A stretch of DNA of 64,000 nt from Methanomethylovorans hollandica DSM 15978 (GCF_000328665.1 NC_019977.1:1446011-1510010); one strand, 5' to 3'. Shown: positions 33,916 to 43,300, counted from the stretch's first letter. Notes: a model not told the origin generated them from the sequence alone. Numbers and translations are program-made.

Positions 33916-34455
33916 TCAATTACTTAACTTTTCTAACTTATTATTTAGGAACTTTTCGATCCATTTTCTTGCGAAACTAAGCTTTGATGAACAACTGATA
34001 AACGTTTCAGCAATCAGATTTTTCATGTGGCCTAGATCTTTCACAAAATTACAAGAAATGACTCTTTTGATGCTCTTCCATATGAATTCTATGGGGTTCA
34101 AGTCTGGCGAATATGGAGGTAAATAAACCAATTCGATATCATTTGCCAGTGCAAAATTCACTGTATCTTTTGCTCGATGTGATCTGAAATTATCAAGAAT
34201 GACTACAATTCTCTTTCCCATATTACTGTTTTTGACAGTTGATAGAAATAAGCATACATCTTCTTTAGTTGAATGCTCCTTAAAATCAATAACAGAATTA
34301 CCATTCAATGCATAAAACCCGAAGGAGTTTGCTTTTAGCCGGGTTGTGTTTTTAAACATAACTGGTTTGTCGAAAGACCATAGACGAACTGTATTTGCTG
34401 TTGTCTGCGGTGATGATTCATCAAGAAAACCAATTACACAATCCCTCTCAATCAC
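33916..34455 (-). CDS. IS630 transposase, DDE half
   Basis: 179 residues of the IS630 catalytic domain. Acids: VIGFLDESSPQ (first Asp), VVILDNFRSHRA (second Asp), and YLPPYSPDLNPIEFIWKSIKR, the family hallmark with the catalytic Glu. The apparent GTG start overlaps the upstream frame by eight bases, so in the working enzyme it is probably joined to the first half by slippage on a run of seven A residues. Confidence 0.9.
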   Translation of the reverse strand: MIERDCVIGFLDESSPQTTANTVRLWSFDKPVMFKNTTRLKANSFGFYALNGNSVIDFKEHSTKEDVCLFLSTVKNSNMGKRIVVILDNFRSHRAKDTVNFALANDIELVYLPPYSPDLNPIEFIWKSIKRVISCNFVKDLGHMKNLIAETFISCSSKLSFARKWIEKFLNNKLEKLSN

Positions 34456-34939
34456 GGGTAAGTTTTTTTAAACTATCTTCTGCATCTTCTGGCCTTCTGT
34501 AATCATGCGAATATGGTTTGGCATGATGCATGCCAAACTTTTTTAAGATCTCCAATATTTGTTTACCTGTATATATGACATTGAACCTATTGAAAATAAG
34601 TTCCTTAACTTCTTTTGTTGACCAATCATCCCTCTGATGTAAAATCTCTTTTAATTCCTCTTTTTGTTCATCCAAAAGTTTGGAAGGACAACCTCCAGCA
34701 AACCGAGGTATCAAACCATCATAGCCATCCTTGTTCCAACGTTCTTGCCACTGATAAGCTACAGGTTTAGAGGTTCCTACGAGCTTGGCGGATTCTGCAA
34801 CAGAAGCACCTTCATAGCGATGTTTAACAAAATAAAGACGCTGTAATACTCTTGTGTCTTTTTCTAATGACTTTATTCTTTTAAGCAATTCCTCGGATGA
34901 AAGATGATGTTCAATTGGAATTTGTTCAGGTTTAGCCAT
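34448..34939 (-). CDS. IS630 transposase, helix-turn-helix half
   Basis: 163 residues with a helix-turn-helix (YEGASVAESAKLVGTSKPVA, YQWQERWNKDGYDGL) and a second winged-helix-like region (STKEVKELIFNRFNVIYTG) as in the Tc1/IS630 N-terminus. It ends KKLTRD right after an A7 run. The DDE half is in the +1 (or -2) frame from it, so slippage on A7 would give a full-length transposase of about 340 residues. Confidence 0.88.
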   Translation of the reverse strand: MAKPEQIPIEHHLSSEELLKRIKSLEKDTRVLQRLYFVKHRYEGASVAESAKLVGTSKPVAYQWQERWNKDGYDGLIPRFAGGCPSKLLDEQKEELKEILHQRDDWSTKEVKELIFNRFNVIYTGKQILEILKKFGMHHAKPYSHDYRRPEDAEDSLKKLTRD

Positions 34940-35014
34940 AATCTATTATTAGGTGCAGTAAGTAATAAAAGTTTGGTTAGCAACTATAATTTCCAAAGTG
35001 TGGACAGCATGTAC

Positions 35015-35665
35015 CTATTTAAATGAGTAGCCAGGCGGCATAGCAGTTTTACCAGATGTATTTTCTCTCTCATTGGTCCTTGCTGCAAGAGGTTGGTACT
35101 TATACCCAAAGCCCAGATAGTTCAGGGACCATATGGTCATCAGCAGTATAGATGATATGATCATGACAGTGACCATGCCAGCCAGGTTATAGTACATGAA
35201 GTTCACCTCTGACAGATCAATGTTCATATAGGAGAACAGGTTCATGGATCCGCTGTAGAATGGATATAAATAACTTATACCAGCACCGGCCACATCGTCC
35301 AGCAGCAGATGCGAAAGGGAAGCAGCCCAGGTAAATACACCCAAAGCCACAGCTTTGCCCCTATGCATGTATAGCAGCTGGCCCAGCAGGGCTGTACTGA
35401 AGAAAGCAAGGCTACAGAACACTAAAGAATGGGTGGGTATTGGCCCTGCCATGGTGTGTTCCAGATTACCGTGCAGCAGGTAATTCCACACAGCGGGTAT
35501 ATCCGGCAGCAATGAGAAAAAACCTCCAAGGATTAGCAGCAATATCAAATGCCACCAATCGGTCCAATGCACTCCCTCCCTGCGGGCAGTGTTTACAAAA
35601 CCGTATAAAGCAGATGACGATAAACAAAACACGAAGAACATCAGATGCACGACTGGATATGGCAT
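35015..35665 (-). CDS. DUF457/YdjM-type membrane protein, copy 2
   Basis: 216 residues with about five transmembrane helices. Motifs align with copy 1: MPYPVVHLMFFV, SLLPDIPAVWNYLL, THSLVFCSLAFF, AASLSHLLLDDVAGAG, YLGFGYKYQP. The tail is longer by about 20 residues (NERENTSGKTAMPPGYSF). Function unknown beyond the predicted metal-dependent hydrolase fold. Confidence 0.85.
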   Translation of the reverse strand: MPYPVVHLMFFVFCLSSSALYGFVNTARREGVHWTDWWHLILLLILGGFFSLLPDIPAVWNYLLHGNLEHTMAGPIPTHSLVFCSLAFFSTALLGQLLYMHRGKAVALGVFTWAASLSHLLLDDVAGAGISYLYPFYSGSMNLFSYMNIDLSEVNFMYYNLAGMVTVMIISSILLMTIWSLNYLGFGYKYQPLAARTNERENTSGKTAMPPGYSFK

Positions 35666-35829
35666 ATGCTATAAAATTGATCTGAACATTTAATAATTTA
35701 ATGTATTGATCCCCGCAGAAAAATGAATTGTATATCCTTAACGATTGTAATGCAATATGCATTACCTTATATTTCCACAGCTTCCGCATCCTGTCTGACC
35801 CTTCCCGGATACCCTCTTTGGGGACAGAC

Positions 35830-37180
35830 TGGTGAACTACCCCTCCCTGCTTTCTGATGAAAGCGATGAAGGGGCTTCTTGTTTCATTCTTCGAACCACT
35901 GTTCGCAAGTCCACAAGCTCATCCCCTGCGTTCCACAGGTGTCAGATTACTATAAGATTTTGCTCTTGAATAGAGAATTTCTTGATATTGATTGCAGCAT
36001 TTATATCTCTGTCATGCTTTGTTTTGCAATCTGGACACGTCCAGTCCCTATCCGCAAGTGTTAGCTTTCCGTTATGATAGCCACACACATTACAGATTCT
36101 TGTACTTGGCTCAAACTGTCCAATATGGAGTATGGTTTTTCCAAACCATTCAGCTTTGTATTCCAGTTTAGTTACAAAACTACCCCATCCAGCATCGGAA
36201 ATTGATTGAGCAAGACAATGATTTTTTAACATACCTTTAACATTCAGAGTTTCCAGAGCTATTGCTTGGTTCTCGCTAATCAGTCTAAAAGAGAGTTTAT
36301 TCTGGAAATCATTTCTCTGATTTGCTATTTTGTCATGGAGTGATGCAAGTCTTTGTTTAGCCTTTGCTCTGTTCTGTGGGCCTTTCTGTTTCCTTGATAC
36401 TCTTTTCTGTAATACCTTCAATCGCTGTAAGGAGTTCTTCAGATACTTTGGATTTTCAACTTTTTCTCCGTTTGAGAGAACAGCAAAGTCTTTGATACCT
36501 ATATCTATTCCAATTGTAGTTGATTCTGAAAAGTTCTGCTTATTAGGAATTTGGTTTTCCATCTTCGACAAGAATACTTATATAATATTTTTCCGTACAT
36601 GTCCTTGAAATGGTTGCGGTTTTAAGTTTACCTTCAAACCTTCTATGAAGTATGGTTTTGACTTCTCCTATTTTTGGGATCTTAATTATTTGCTTCTCGA
36701 AATCTACAGAGTAATGTTGTGGCATCTGATAAGACTGGACTGGGTTTTTTTAGATTTGAATTTGGGAAATCCTGCTTTCTCTCTAAAGAATTTTGTAAAT
36801 GCTGATTCTACATTTACTAAAGAGGCAAGCAGAGCCTGTGAATTAGCTTCTTTCAACCATTCATTAGAACGTTTCACTTCGTGGACTAAAATGCGTTGCA
36901 AATCAAACCTTGATATTGATTCCTTAGTTTGTTCATAAGTTTTTATTTTCTGTCCTAAAGCCCAATTATATACAAATCTACACGCACCAAAATGAACTTT
37001 TATTATTTCCTCTTGTTTTTTGGTTGGGTAGATTCGGAATTTGTAGGCTTTTAACATATTATATAATATGGTTTAGAGATAGGTATAGGTTTCTCTAAAC
37101 ATGTTGTGTTATGACATGTACGCATTCACCTCCCACCTGCCAGCTTACGGCTGGCGAGGAAGGAGACTTCTGCTGTAGAA
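35830..37180 (-). mobile_element. IS605-type element with frameshifted tnpB
   Basis: The right end has hairpin GCTTTCTGATGAAAGC at 35849-35864, enclosed by CCCC/GGGG (35840-35843 and 35871-35874), and then CTTCTTGTTTCATTCTTCGA, closely like the end at 5730-5756. The left end is near 37121-37180, with hairpin GCCAGCTTACGGCTGGC at 37139-37155 framed by CATTCACCTCCC and GAGACTTCTGC, a variant of the other left ends. No tnpA. Confidence 0.72.
35942..37057 (-). pseudogene. tnpB: TnpB with two frameshifts
   Basis: Three overlapping frames together give a full TnpB of the 5.8-kb lineage. Frame 1 (37057 to about 36750) has MLKAYKFRIYPT and GACRFVYNWALGQ. Frame 2 (to about 36550) has VEDG. Frame 3 holds the RuvC and zinc parts (GIDIGIKDFAVLS, ALETLNVKGML, HDRDINAAINIKKF, CNVCG, CPDCK). 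Breaks fall at a run of seven T (about 36747-36753) and near GGAATTTGGTTTTCC (about 36547-36561), both homopolymer-rich, so sequencing error cannot be excluded. The active-site residues are otherwise intact. Confidence 0.88.
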
Positions 37181-37299
37181 GTTAAACGATATATTATTTT
37201 TTATTTTACATTTATATTAATTAAACCATACAATCCTTACTATATACGTGCTCCAATTAAATAGGTTTATATGCAGTAAGATACTAATGAAAGATTTGT

Positions 37300-37575
37300 A
37301 TGTTGACCACTGTAGTATCTACAACAGCTGTAAACGCAGTATCATCTGCTACTACAACAGCTGCCGGAGCTATATCCATGACAACACCCATGGGACTTTC
37401 TGAATATGGTGTGCTTGCCGTTATTGGATTAATAGCCTTTTTATCCGCAAAAGAAATACTATCTGCGTGCAGCAAATGGAACAGTAATATTAACTGTATG
37501 CTGAATATGAGCATATTACCACTTCTGTTTTCCTTTGCTGCTATCGTTATATATAAGGTAGCAGAGATTATATAA
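37300..37575 (+). CDS. Small membrane protein of unknown function
   Basis: 91 residues with an Ala/Thr/Val-rich N-terminal 30 and two transmembrane helices (YGVLAVIGLIAFLSAKEI and MSILPLLFSFAAIVIYKVA). A TATA box (GGTTTATATGC at 37264-37274) lies about 30 bases before the start, so the transcript is nearly leaderless. Small proteins of this layout recur in methanogens. A T-rich stretch GCATTTTTTTAC at 37601-37612 could stop transcription. Confidence 0.65.
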   Translation: MLTTVVSTTAVNAVSSATTTAAGAISMTTPMGLSEYGVLAVIGLIAFLSAKEILSACSKWNSNINCMLNMSILPLLFSFAAIVIYKVAEII

Positions 37576-37702
37576 TCTCTTTTCTTACTACCTTATATAG
37601 CATTTTTTTACTCTTGAAAGTGTATATTGATCAAGGCCTCAGTGTACTTGCAAGACGACATAAATGTTATAATTTACCTGTAATTTTGTTTAAAGGATAA
37701 AT

Positions 37703-37735
37703 TCACTGGGTCTTTAGCTCAGAGGATATAAGCAT
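37703..37735. mobile_element. Remnant end of an IS605-type element
   Basis: Read on the minus strand, GCTTATATCCTCTGAGCTAA and then AGACCC match the left end of the IS605-type element at 7158-7180 (GCTTATATCCCCTGAGCTAA and AGACTC). No element gene is attached. The stretch looks tRNA-like on the plus strand (TAGCTCAGAGG) but this is the element end. Confidence 0.6.
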
Positions 37736-38482
37736 GCATTCTAAGTATGCATTCGCCCCTGAGCTTGTAAGAAAGTCTTTTGATGCTGCCGTCAATGGAC
37801 GCTTCTGCAGAATATCATCTTCTTGTAAATAGCTTCCGGAGAATATGAATGATCAATTAAAAATGGAGGATTGAAATCCTCTTTAATTTATTAGAATTCT
37901 CTGTTGTTTTTAAATCTAAGATCATATTCATTCCTTAATGCAAATTATTTTTATCGCAAGGTCGCAAAGGCGCAAAGCTTGTTAGTTTCTTCTTGGCACC
38001 TTAGAGTCTTAGTGCCTTTGAGTTAATGAAAAATTGTGTACTTTACTCACTTAATTTTATTTTTAAAGCAACATAATACATGATTCAATTTTTATTTCTC
38101 TATCATTGATTTCTTACTGCAAAATATTTTTAACGTAAAGACTCAAGGGCGGAAAGACGCAAAGCTTGTTATTTGCCCTTGGCATTGATTAAACTCTTTT
38201 TTAGGATTATATGGTATAAACGATTTGTTCTGATGTCTGGAAGAATCGTTTCACGATTATTCCCCCTGATATAAAGTCAGGCTTCAAGTCCGATGATAGC
38301 ATTAACCCACATGGTAATGATATTGCATCCATAATGAGAACTCTGGTTTCTTATCTTCTATAGAAGCCCTGAAAATGTACTTCATAATCAGCATTGGTCA
38401 TAGGATGTGTAAAAAAGCAGAAATAAAAAATAGAAGCTTGCTAAGATAATAAATAAAAGTAGGAGGTAGTTTACCTACTTAA
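37735..38482. repeat. Non-coding region with two copies of the CGCAAAG repeat
   Basis: About 750 bases without a convincing gene. Copy 1 spans about 37935-38040: ATCGCAAGGTCGCAAAGGCG and then CAAAGCTTG, with the inverse arm CCTTAGAGTCTTAGTGCCTT. Copy 2 spans 38117-38180: AACGTAAAGACTCAAGGGCG then GAAAGACGCAAAGCTTG. Short hairpins occur at about 37864-37884 (AGGATTGAAATCCT). Confidence 0.6.
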
Positions 38483-39469
38483 TTAAAAGCCTAACCAGCT
38501 CAAGATCTGCCAGACATAATCTATTATGCTGTTCTTCTTAACTACTGGTTCTTCGTTAATCTCTTCGAGAATTGCAATTTCTGCATTCATCTCAGGCATT
38601 GCCGTTTCATTCTCAAAGGTCATATTCTCAGTGATTAATATCTTTGCTTGGCCTGTACCGCTGCCACTACTTCTAGCTGTTTCTTGAACCTCTTCTTCAA
38701 GATCTGCACCATTGATTCCATCACCTGCGGTCTGGCCATTGCTGCAATCCCTTAAGGTCACTATTACTGTCTTATCTTTGACCTTCATAATGTATTCGCC
38801 AGCTGGTCTTTCTGTGCAGCATTCCTGCTTGAAGTGACCTGTCTCGTCAGCCTTAACTTCCAGGTGCGCTATAAAAGTGAGCTTTACAGTTTCCACTTTA
38901 TCTGTGGTCTGGTTATCTGTGGTCTGGTTATCTGTAGTCTGATTTGTTTCCTCATCAACACAGTTGGTCACAGCACCTGAAAGTGCTCCTGTTGCGTTAC
39001 CACTGACCACAAGGTTATAATTGCCCTTTGGAACGCGTGTTGACACACTAGCTTTGCCTGCAGATGCAGCAAAAGTTTTGGAGAGATCAAAACCGAATAT
39101 GTTTGTGGTTATAGTAAGGTCTTGTACATCCTGTGCCTTGATAGTAGCTGTTGTACCTGGAGGTATGGCTATATTTTCTTGTTTGTATTCAAATTTACCA
39201 TCTACGACTGGCACCTCTACCACATAAATTGTAGTAATGGGTACATAATCTCCAGGGCCTACATCACCTTCAATGAGGATCGGACCGCTATCTACACACA
39301 GGTCAAGACCAGGACTTATTGTCAGGTTTTCCACAGGCCATGCAAGAGCACAACTTGCTGATAACAAGAGGATCAGCATTGCACTGACCAGCAGAACGGA
39401 AGTGCGGCCAAGCGATTTAGAGCCGGGACTACGCACATTATTAGAAATACTTAATGATTTAATGTTCAA
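38483..39469 (-). CDS. Secreted protein, copy 1 of a near-identical pair
   Basis: 328 residues beginning at TTG with GGAGG eight bases upstream. Residues 22-44 are a signal peptide (SVLLVSAMLILLLSASCALA), followed by a cysteine-containing beta-rich region (SPGLDLCVDSGPILIEG) and an Asn/Thr/Gln repeat QTTDNQTTDNQTTDK at about residue 180. A second Cys domain follows, then a hydrophobic C-terminus IIDYVWQILSWLGF that could be a membrane or cell-wall anchor. No named family recognised. It is a direct duplicate of 47512-48501, differing mostly in residues about 255-310. Exported-surface role is inferred. Confidence 0.8.
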   Translation of the reverse strand: MNIKSLSISNNVRSPGSKSLGRTSVLLVSAMLILLLSASCALAWPVENLTISPGLDLCVDSGPILIEGDVGPGDYVPITTIYVVEVPVVDGKFEYKQENIAIPPGTTATIKAQDVQDLTITTNIFGFDLSKTFAASAGKASVSTRVPKGNYNLVVSGNATGALSGAVTNCVDEETNQTTDNQTTDNQTTDKVETVKLTFIAHLEVKADETGHFKQECCTERPAGEYIMKVKDKTVIVTLRDCSNGQTAGDGINGADLEEEVQETARSSGSGTGQAKILITENMTFENETAMPEMNAEIAILEEINEEPVVKKNSIIDYVWQILSWLGF

Positions 39470-40222
39470 TTAAACAACCTCCTACTTTTTTATGCATAGT
39501 AGAAATTACTCGTACATAAACATGTTCATATATTATTTGACTTTTACTTAAAGTTATCTATTAGAGCATTCATTTTAGATTTCTAATCAGAACTTTAACT
39601 TAAAAATCTATCCGTTATTTAGTTAACTTTACACTTTTTTCTGAGGCACAGCAACCATATATCTTAAAATAATTTCAATAAATCTTATTATTTGAAAGGT
39701 ATCTTATTCTTACATTCTGCAAGTGCCCTATAATTCTGCCAATTATCTGAATTGTAGATGTTTGTCAAACTTTAATAATACTATTTAACATAATAATAAC
39801 ACACATTGTGATGAATATTGGGCTTTGTTCGTACAAATTGCTGAAAAAAGAAAATACCTGTTTTTTCTAGATATCTGCGGAAGGTTGGTTATATGCTATA
39901 TCTAAAATTTTGACCTCTAATAATATTTTATTGCATTTAATTTTTAACACAAATTCGCAGGGTCATAAGAAGAGAACTTTGTTTTTTCTTCCTTTGCTCC
40001 TTTGCGTTGATAAAATATTGTATAGATCGTTTCAAAAGGGATTTATACTACTCCTCTTAAAATTCTCCACAGCAAGACCTAAAAATATATGGAGTATACA
40101 CTCTATATAAGGAAGTAGAATATAGATAATATCGGCTGGAAACATACAGCAAAGCAAATCTATTTGTATGAACTGGCGGAAATGCTGCAAGGCAGTGGAA
40201 ATTATAAGGCAGGATTTTAATT
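39470..40222. other. AT-rich non-coding spacer
   Basis: No gene seen; it carries the GGAGG and start region of the secreted protein at its left end and a TATA-like stretch. One partial CGCAAAG-family repeat (TTCGCAGGGTCATAAGAAG, then CCTTTGCTCCTTTGCGTTGA) lies at about 39954-40011, with the outer arms present and the middle degraded. Confidence 0.5.
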
Positions 40223-41485
40223 ATGGTTCTGAAGTTTCAAAATGCAGCAAACATCGCTCAGCATTTGCATGACCCCCTGTTCAATAATTCCATATTCATC
40301 ATGCTTGCATCCCTCTCAAGCGCTGGTTTTGGATTCATGTTCTGGGTGCTGGCTGCCAAGACATATGCTACCGAAGACGTGGGTACTGCAACTGCGATCA
40401 TTTCGTCCATGGGGCTTATCATGATGCTCGCAAAGTTAGGTCTGGATGCTTCGATGATCAGATTCTTTCCTGGTAACGATAAAAAGAAGATCTTCAGCAC
40501 TGCTATAATTGTTGTAACGTGCTTTGCATTGCTGTTCGGCACGATCTTTATCATATGCGTGGATTTGCTTGCGCCTGAACTTCGTTTACTGAAGTCCCCT
40601 GCAAACGCAGCTTTATTCCTGATATTTCTTGCTGCAAACTCAGCAACTGCATTATCATGCATCTCTTTTGTGGCGGTCAGAAAAGCTTCCCTGCAATTGT
40701 TCCAGAGCATAATAGTGAGCTCAAGGATCCTGTTTCTCATACCTCTTGCAGTACTTGGCACAATGGGTATCTTTTGCTCGCTGGGCATTTCCTTGCTCAT
40801 TGCGCTCATAACTGCCTATATCCTTCTTGCAAGATCAGGTGTCATGCCCGGATTTATAGCCGACTGGAAATTTCTGGATGAATCGTTCCATTATTCTGCA
40901 GGGAGTTATATCGCAGGTCTCTTTATTGCAGGACCTGGCCTGATCCTTCCTGTCATGGTCCTCAATATGCTTGGAGCCAAGCAGGCAGCTTACTATTTTA
41001 TTGCTTATGCAGTTGCTACATTGCTTTTTAAAATACCCGCTGCTGTCAGTACATCACTCTTTGTCGAAGGCAGCTATGGTGAAGATATTAAGAAAACTGC
41101 AGCAAGGTCCGTGTTGTTTACTTATCTGTTACTGATACCTGCTTCCTTTATAATGTATCTGTGCAGCCATTGGGTGCTAGCGGCTATAGGTGCGGAGTAT
41201 GCAGCAGAAGGGGTAAGCTTGCTGCAGGTGATGGTAGTCTCCGGTCTATTGGCCGGACTGAATTCCACATATTTTGCTGTGCAGAGAATACGGAAGGATA
41301 TGAAAGGACTGATAGCACTTAGCGCAGTGATAGGAGGAGGGATACTTGGAGCCGGTTATGTACTCATGCCCACGTTCGGCGTATTGGGGGCGGGATACGC
41401 ATGGGTGGCAGGAAATGGGATAGGTAACCTGTTGGTTGCCATAATGTTCCGGATGAGAAATGGTATTGATGATAATGTGTATTGA
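40223..41485 (+). CDS. Oligosaccharide flippase, MOP superfamily, second type
   Basis: 420 residues with about 12 transmembrane helices. The N-terminal FNNSIFIMLASLSSAGFGFMFW and WVLAAKTYATEDVGTATAIIS patterns are those of archaeal polysaccharide-export flippases, distinct from the 16.9-kb protein in sequence. It would move lipid-linked sugar to the outside face for glycosylation of surface proteins. It stands upstream of, and convergent with, the archaeosortase operon. Confidence 0.92.
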   Translation: MVLKFQNAANIAQHLHDPLFNNSIFIMLASLSSAGFGFMFWVLAAKTYATEDVGTATAIISSMGLIMMLAKLGLDASMIRFFPGNDKKKIFSTAIIVVTCFALLFGTIFIICVDLLAPELRLLKSPANAALFLIFLAANSATALSCISFVAVRKASLQLFQSIIVSSRILFLIPLAVLGTMGIFCSLGISLLIALITAYILLARSGVMPGFIADWKFLDESFHYSAGSYIAGLFIAGPGLILPVMVLNMLGAKQAAYYFIAYAVATLLFKIPAAVSTSLFVEGSYGEDIKKTAARSVLFTYLLLIPASFIMYLCSHWVLAAIGAEYAAEGVSLLQVMVVSGLLAGLNSTYFAVQRIRKDMKGLIALSAVIGGGILGAGYVLMPTFGVLGAGYAWVAGNGIGNLLVAIMFRMRNGIDDNVY

Positions 41486-41506
41486 TGACAATGCGTATTG
41501 TTCAGG

Positions 41507-42370
41507 TTATTTAGGATAATCAGTACCCGTATGTTGTTTCCCTGCCGCCTTCAGATACACATAAATAAAGATCATGAACCATACAGGGAACAGGACATAA
41601 CCTGCATTGTCATGCATCTTCCACATTGCAACTGATCCGAAATGATAATTCGTGGCCACCAGGAGCAGCAGCCGGAATATATTCTGTACGGATGTTCCCA
41701 GTATCCCAAAAAGGAACAATGGCAAGATGCGATCGTTCCTGGGTCTGACATCTATCAGCATAAGAGCAAAGACAGTAAGAAATATAGCCAGCGAGGCACT
41801 TCCCGAACATCCTACATCAATGAATACAAGACTGCTTGAACCGGCAGCATCGGTCAGATAAAGTAACTGCCCCTCAAAACCCACAGGGTACACCAGAGAT
41901 GAAAAGTATGCTACGATCTTCGTGGTGATAAGTGCATATTGTGTCCCAATGGCTCCATCAAAGATCTTTGGGAAGGAAACCGAGAACCCATATACAAAGA
42001 CTAGCAGCGATGGCAGATAGGCTGCTGCTCCGAAGAATACCATGAACATGCCAGTGAATATCAAAAAGACAGTGAAAACCACGAATGCTAGATTAGAAGA
42101 GAGCGGCATCAATAAGGATATAACTGCAATAAACACACCTGCTACCACATAAGACTGTTCAGCAAGCATTCCTTCATTATTCATTTGACTTAATATTGCA
42201 TCTTTCTTTAGCCATCCAAAGGTAATACATAACATGAGAATCACAAAGTGATGTGCAGTAAATGGCTCCTCGACTACACTATTACGTTGTGAAAAAAAGA
42301 TTTTAATAATTGAAATTACTATGGAAATAGCAAGCCACATCAAGAGTTTGTTTTTCATGTTCTGATTCAT
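41507..42370 (-). CDS. Archaeosortase (ArtC-like, PEF-CTERM system)
   Basis: 287 residues with about eight transmembrane helices. The exosortase/archaeosortase catalytic triad is complete: Cys188 in IDVGCSGSASL, Arg233 in NIFRLLLLVATN, His253 in MWKMHDNAG. The enzyme would recognise a C-terminal PEF-TM-basic signal and replace it with a lipid or other anchor at the outer face of the membrane. ArtC is inferred from the linked PEF-CTERM substrate. It is the last gene of a four-gene operon, two bases after the preceding gene's stop. Confidence 0.92.
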   Translation of the reverse strand: MNQNMKNKLLMWLAISIVISIIKIFFSQRNSVVEEPFTAHHFVILMLCITFGWLKKDAILSQMNNEGMLAEQSYVVAGVFIAVISLLMPLSSNLAFVVFTVFLIFTGMFMVFFGAAAYLPSLLVFVYGFSVSFPKIFDGAIGTQYALITTKIVAYFSSLVYPVGFEGQLLYLTDAAGSSSLVFIDVGCSGSASLAIFLTVFALMLIDVRPRNDRILPLFLFGILGTSVQNIFRLLLLVATNYHFGSVAMWKMHDNAGYVLFPVWFMIFIYVYLKAAGKQHTGTDYPK

Positions 42371-42372
42371 TA

Positions 42373-42813
42373 TTACTCGTTATTAAATACAAAAAAGGCT
42401 TCTTCAAATGGTTCTGGCTTATCGTCCATATATACCACAAACTTTGCAACACGTAAAGTTGAGTTGATGGTTTGGTTTTTTGATACAGGTATCTCATTAG
42501 GCAGCACATCTCTTTGATAGAAAAAAGTCTTGCTTTTTTTAACAGTGACATTCAAACTATGCTTCAACTCTTCAGCATAATATGTATTTATCGAAAAATT
42601 ATGGCTTATAGTATCATTGTTAGCAAGAAAAACAGATATTTTTGAATAATTGCCGTACAAATCATCATACATATCTATTCTACTTATTTCAGCCACTGGC
42701 TTTGATGAACTTTCAGAGAGTCCTGAAAGTACGCCTTGGGCAAACAACACAATTATGCTTCCAAGAATTAAAAGAGATAAAATGTAGAATAATCTGATCT
42801 TATCTTTTGGCAT
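42373..42813 (-). CDS. Membrane-anchored protein of the archaeosortase operon
   Basis: 146 residues. An N-terminal helix (LFYILSLLILGSIIVLFAQGVL) anchors an extracytoplasmic beta-rich domain (ISRIDMYDDLYGNYSKISVF, FSINTYYAEELKHSLNVTV, RVAKFVVYMD). No named family recognised. One base separates its start from the upstream PEF-CTERM gene and two bases its stop from archaeosortase, so co-transcription is nearly certain. It may be an accessory factor or chaperone of sorting. Confidence 0.75.
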   Translation of the reverse strand: MPKDKIRLFYILSLLILGSIIVLFAQGVLSGLSESSSKPVAEISRIDMYDDLYGNYSKISVFLANNDTISHNFSINTYYAEELKHSLNVTVKKSKTFFYQRDVLPNEIPVSKNQTINSTLRVAKFVVYMDDKPEPFEEAFFVFNNE

Positions 42814-42814
42814 T

Positions 42815-43300
42815 TCAATAAACCGCCATATTACGACGTAATGTCAGATACAGAAAACCTACTATGAAAATTAATAAGCACGATCCGATTGGAAACTCTG
42901 GAAGAGGGGCAACAATAAAATAAGCATCACTTTCTTCTTTAATTTTACCATTCATTTTATACTCTATAGCGTGAACACGCCATCTACCATCTTTATCGAG
43001 ACCCCCAGTATACAAACCAGCAGAGAATTTTTTATTATCAATAGTATCATCCTCAGTAAACCCTCTATATTCTATGGGACCTCCAATGGGATCATAATAC
43101 CAATGGAATACCATTCTTTTACCACTAGCATCGTCCACAGTTATCGTATCAATAATGTTTAAAGAACCATATATAAATTGTGTGGGCTCCTTGGGATCCA
43201 TAGTTCCAGTGAATACATGAGTATGTGCAGCCTCAGCAACCGACACAAATCCCACTAAAACAATTAACAACAAAGCATACTTAAACAACTTCATTTTCAT
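42815..43300 (-). CDS. PEF-CTERM protein, dedicated archaeosortase substrate
   Basis: 161 residues. Residues 1-25 are a signal peptide ending VAEAA. The mature part is beta-rich (FTGTMDPKEPTQFIYGSLNI, HWYYDPIGGPIEY). The C-terminus APLPEFPIGSCLLIFIVGF, then LYLTLRRNM, is the PEF-CTERM sorting signal: the PEF tripeptide at 134-136, a TM helix and basic residues. It would be exported, recognised by the archaeosortase and anchored. It overlaps the upstream gene by four bases (ATGA). Confidence 0.88.
   Translation of the reverse strand: MKMKLFKYALLLIVLVGFVSVAEAAHTHVFTGTMDPKEPTQFIYGSLNIIDTITVDDASGKRMVFHWYYDPIGGPIEYRGFTEDDTIDNKKFSAGLYTGGLDKDGRWRVHAIEYKMNGKIKEESDAYFIVAPLPEFPIGSCLLIFIVGFLYLTLRRNMAVY

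Larger units (their letters stand above)
33895..34985 (-). mobile_element. IS630-family element
   Basis: Two overlapping frames form a split IS630 transposase. Inverse ends could not be fixed: TTTGGAAA at about 33892 and TTTCCAAA at about 34991 are inverse but short. The element lies between two paralogous DUF457 genes. IS630 elements target TA dinucleotides; the junctions are not certain here. Confidence 0.65.

Noticed and set aside
37703..37780. tRNA-like sequence (TAGCTCAGAGG and a 5-bp stem with TCT loop)
   Set aside because: No T-arm or matching 3' acceptor strand. Read on the other strand it matches the left end of the IS605-type element at 7158-7180, so it is a transposon-end remnant.
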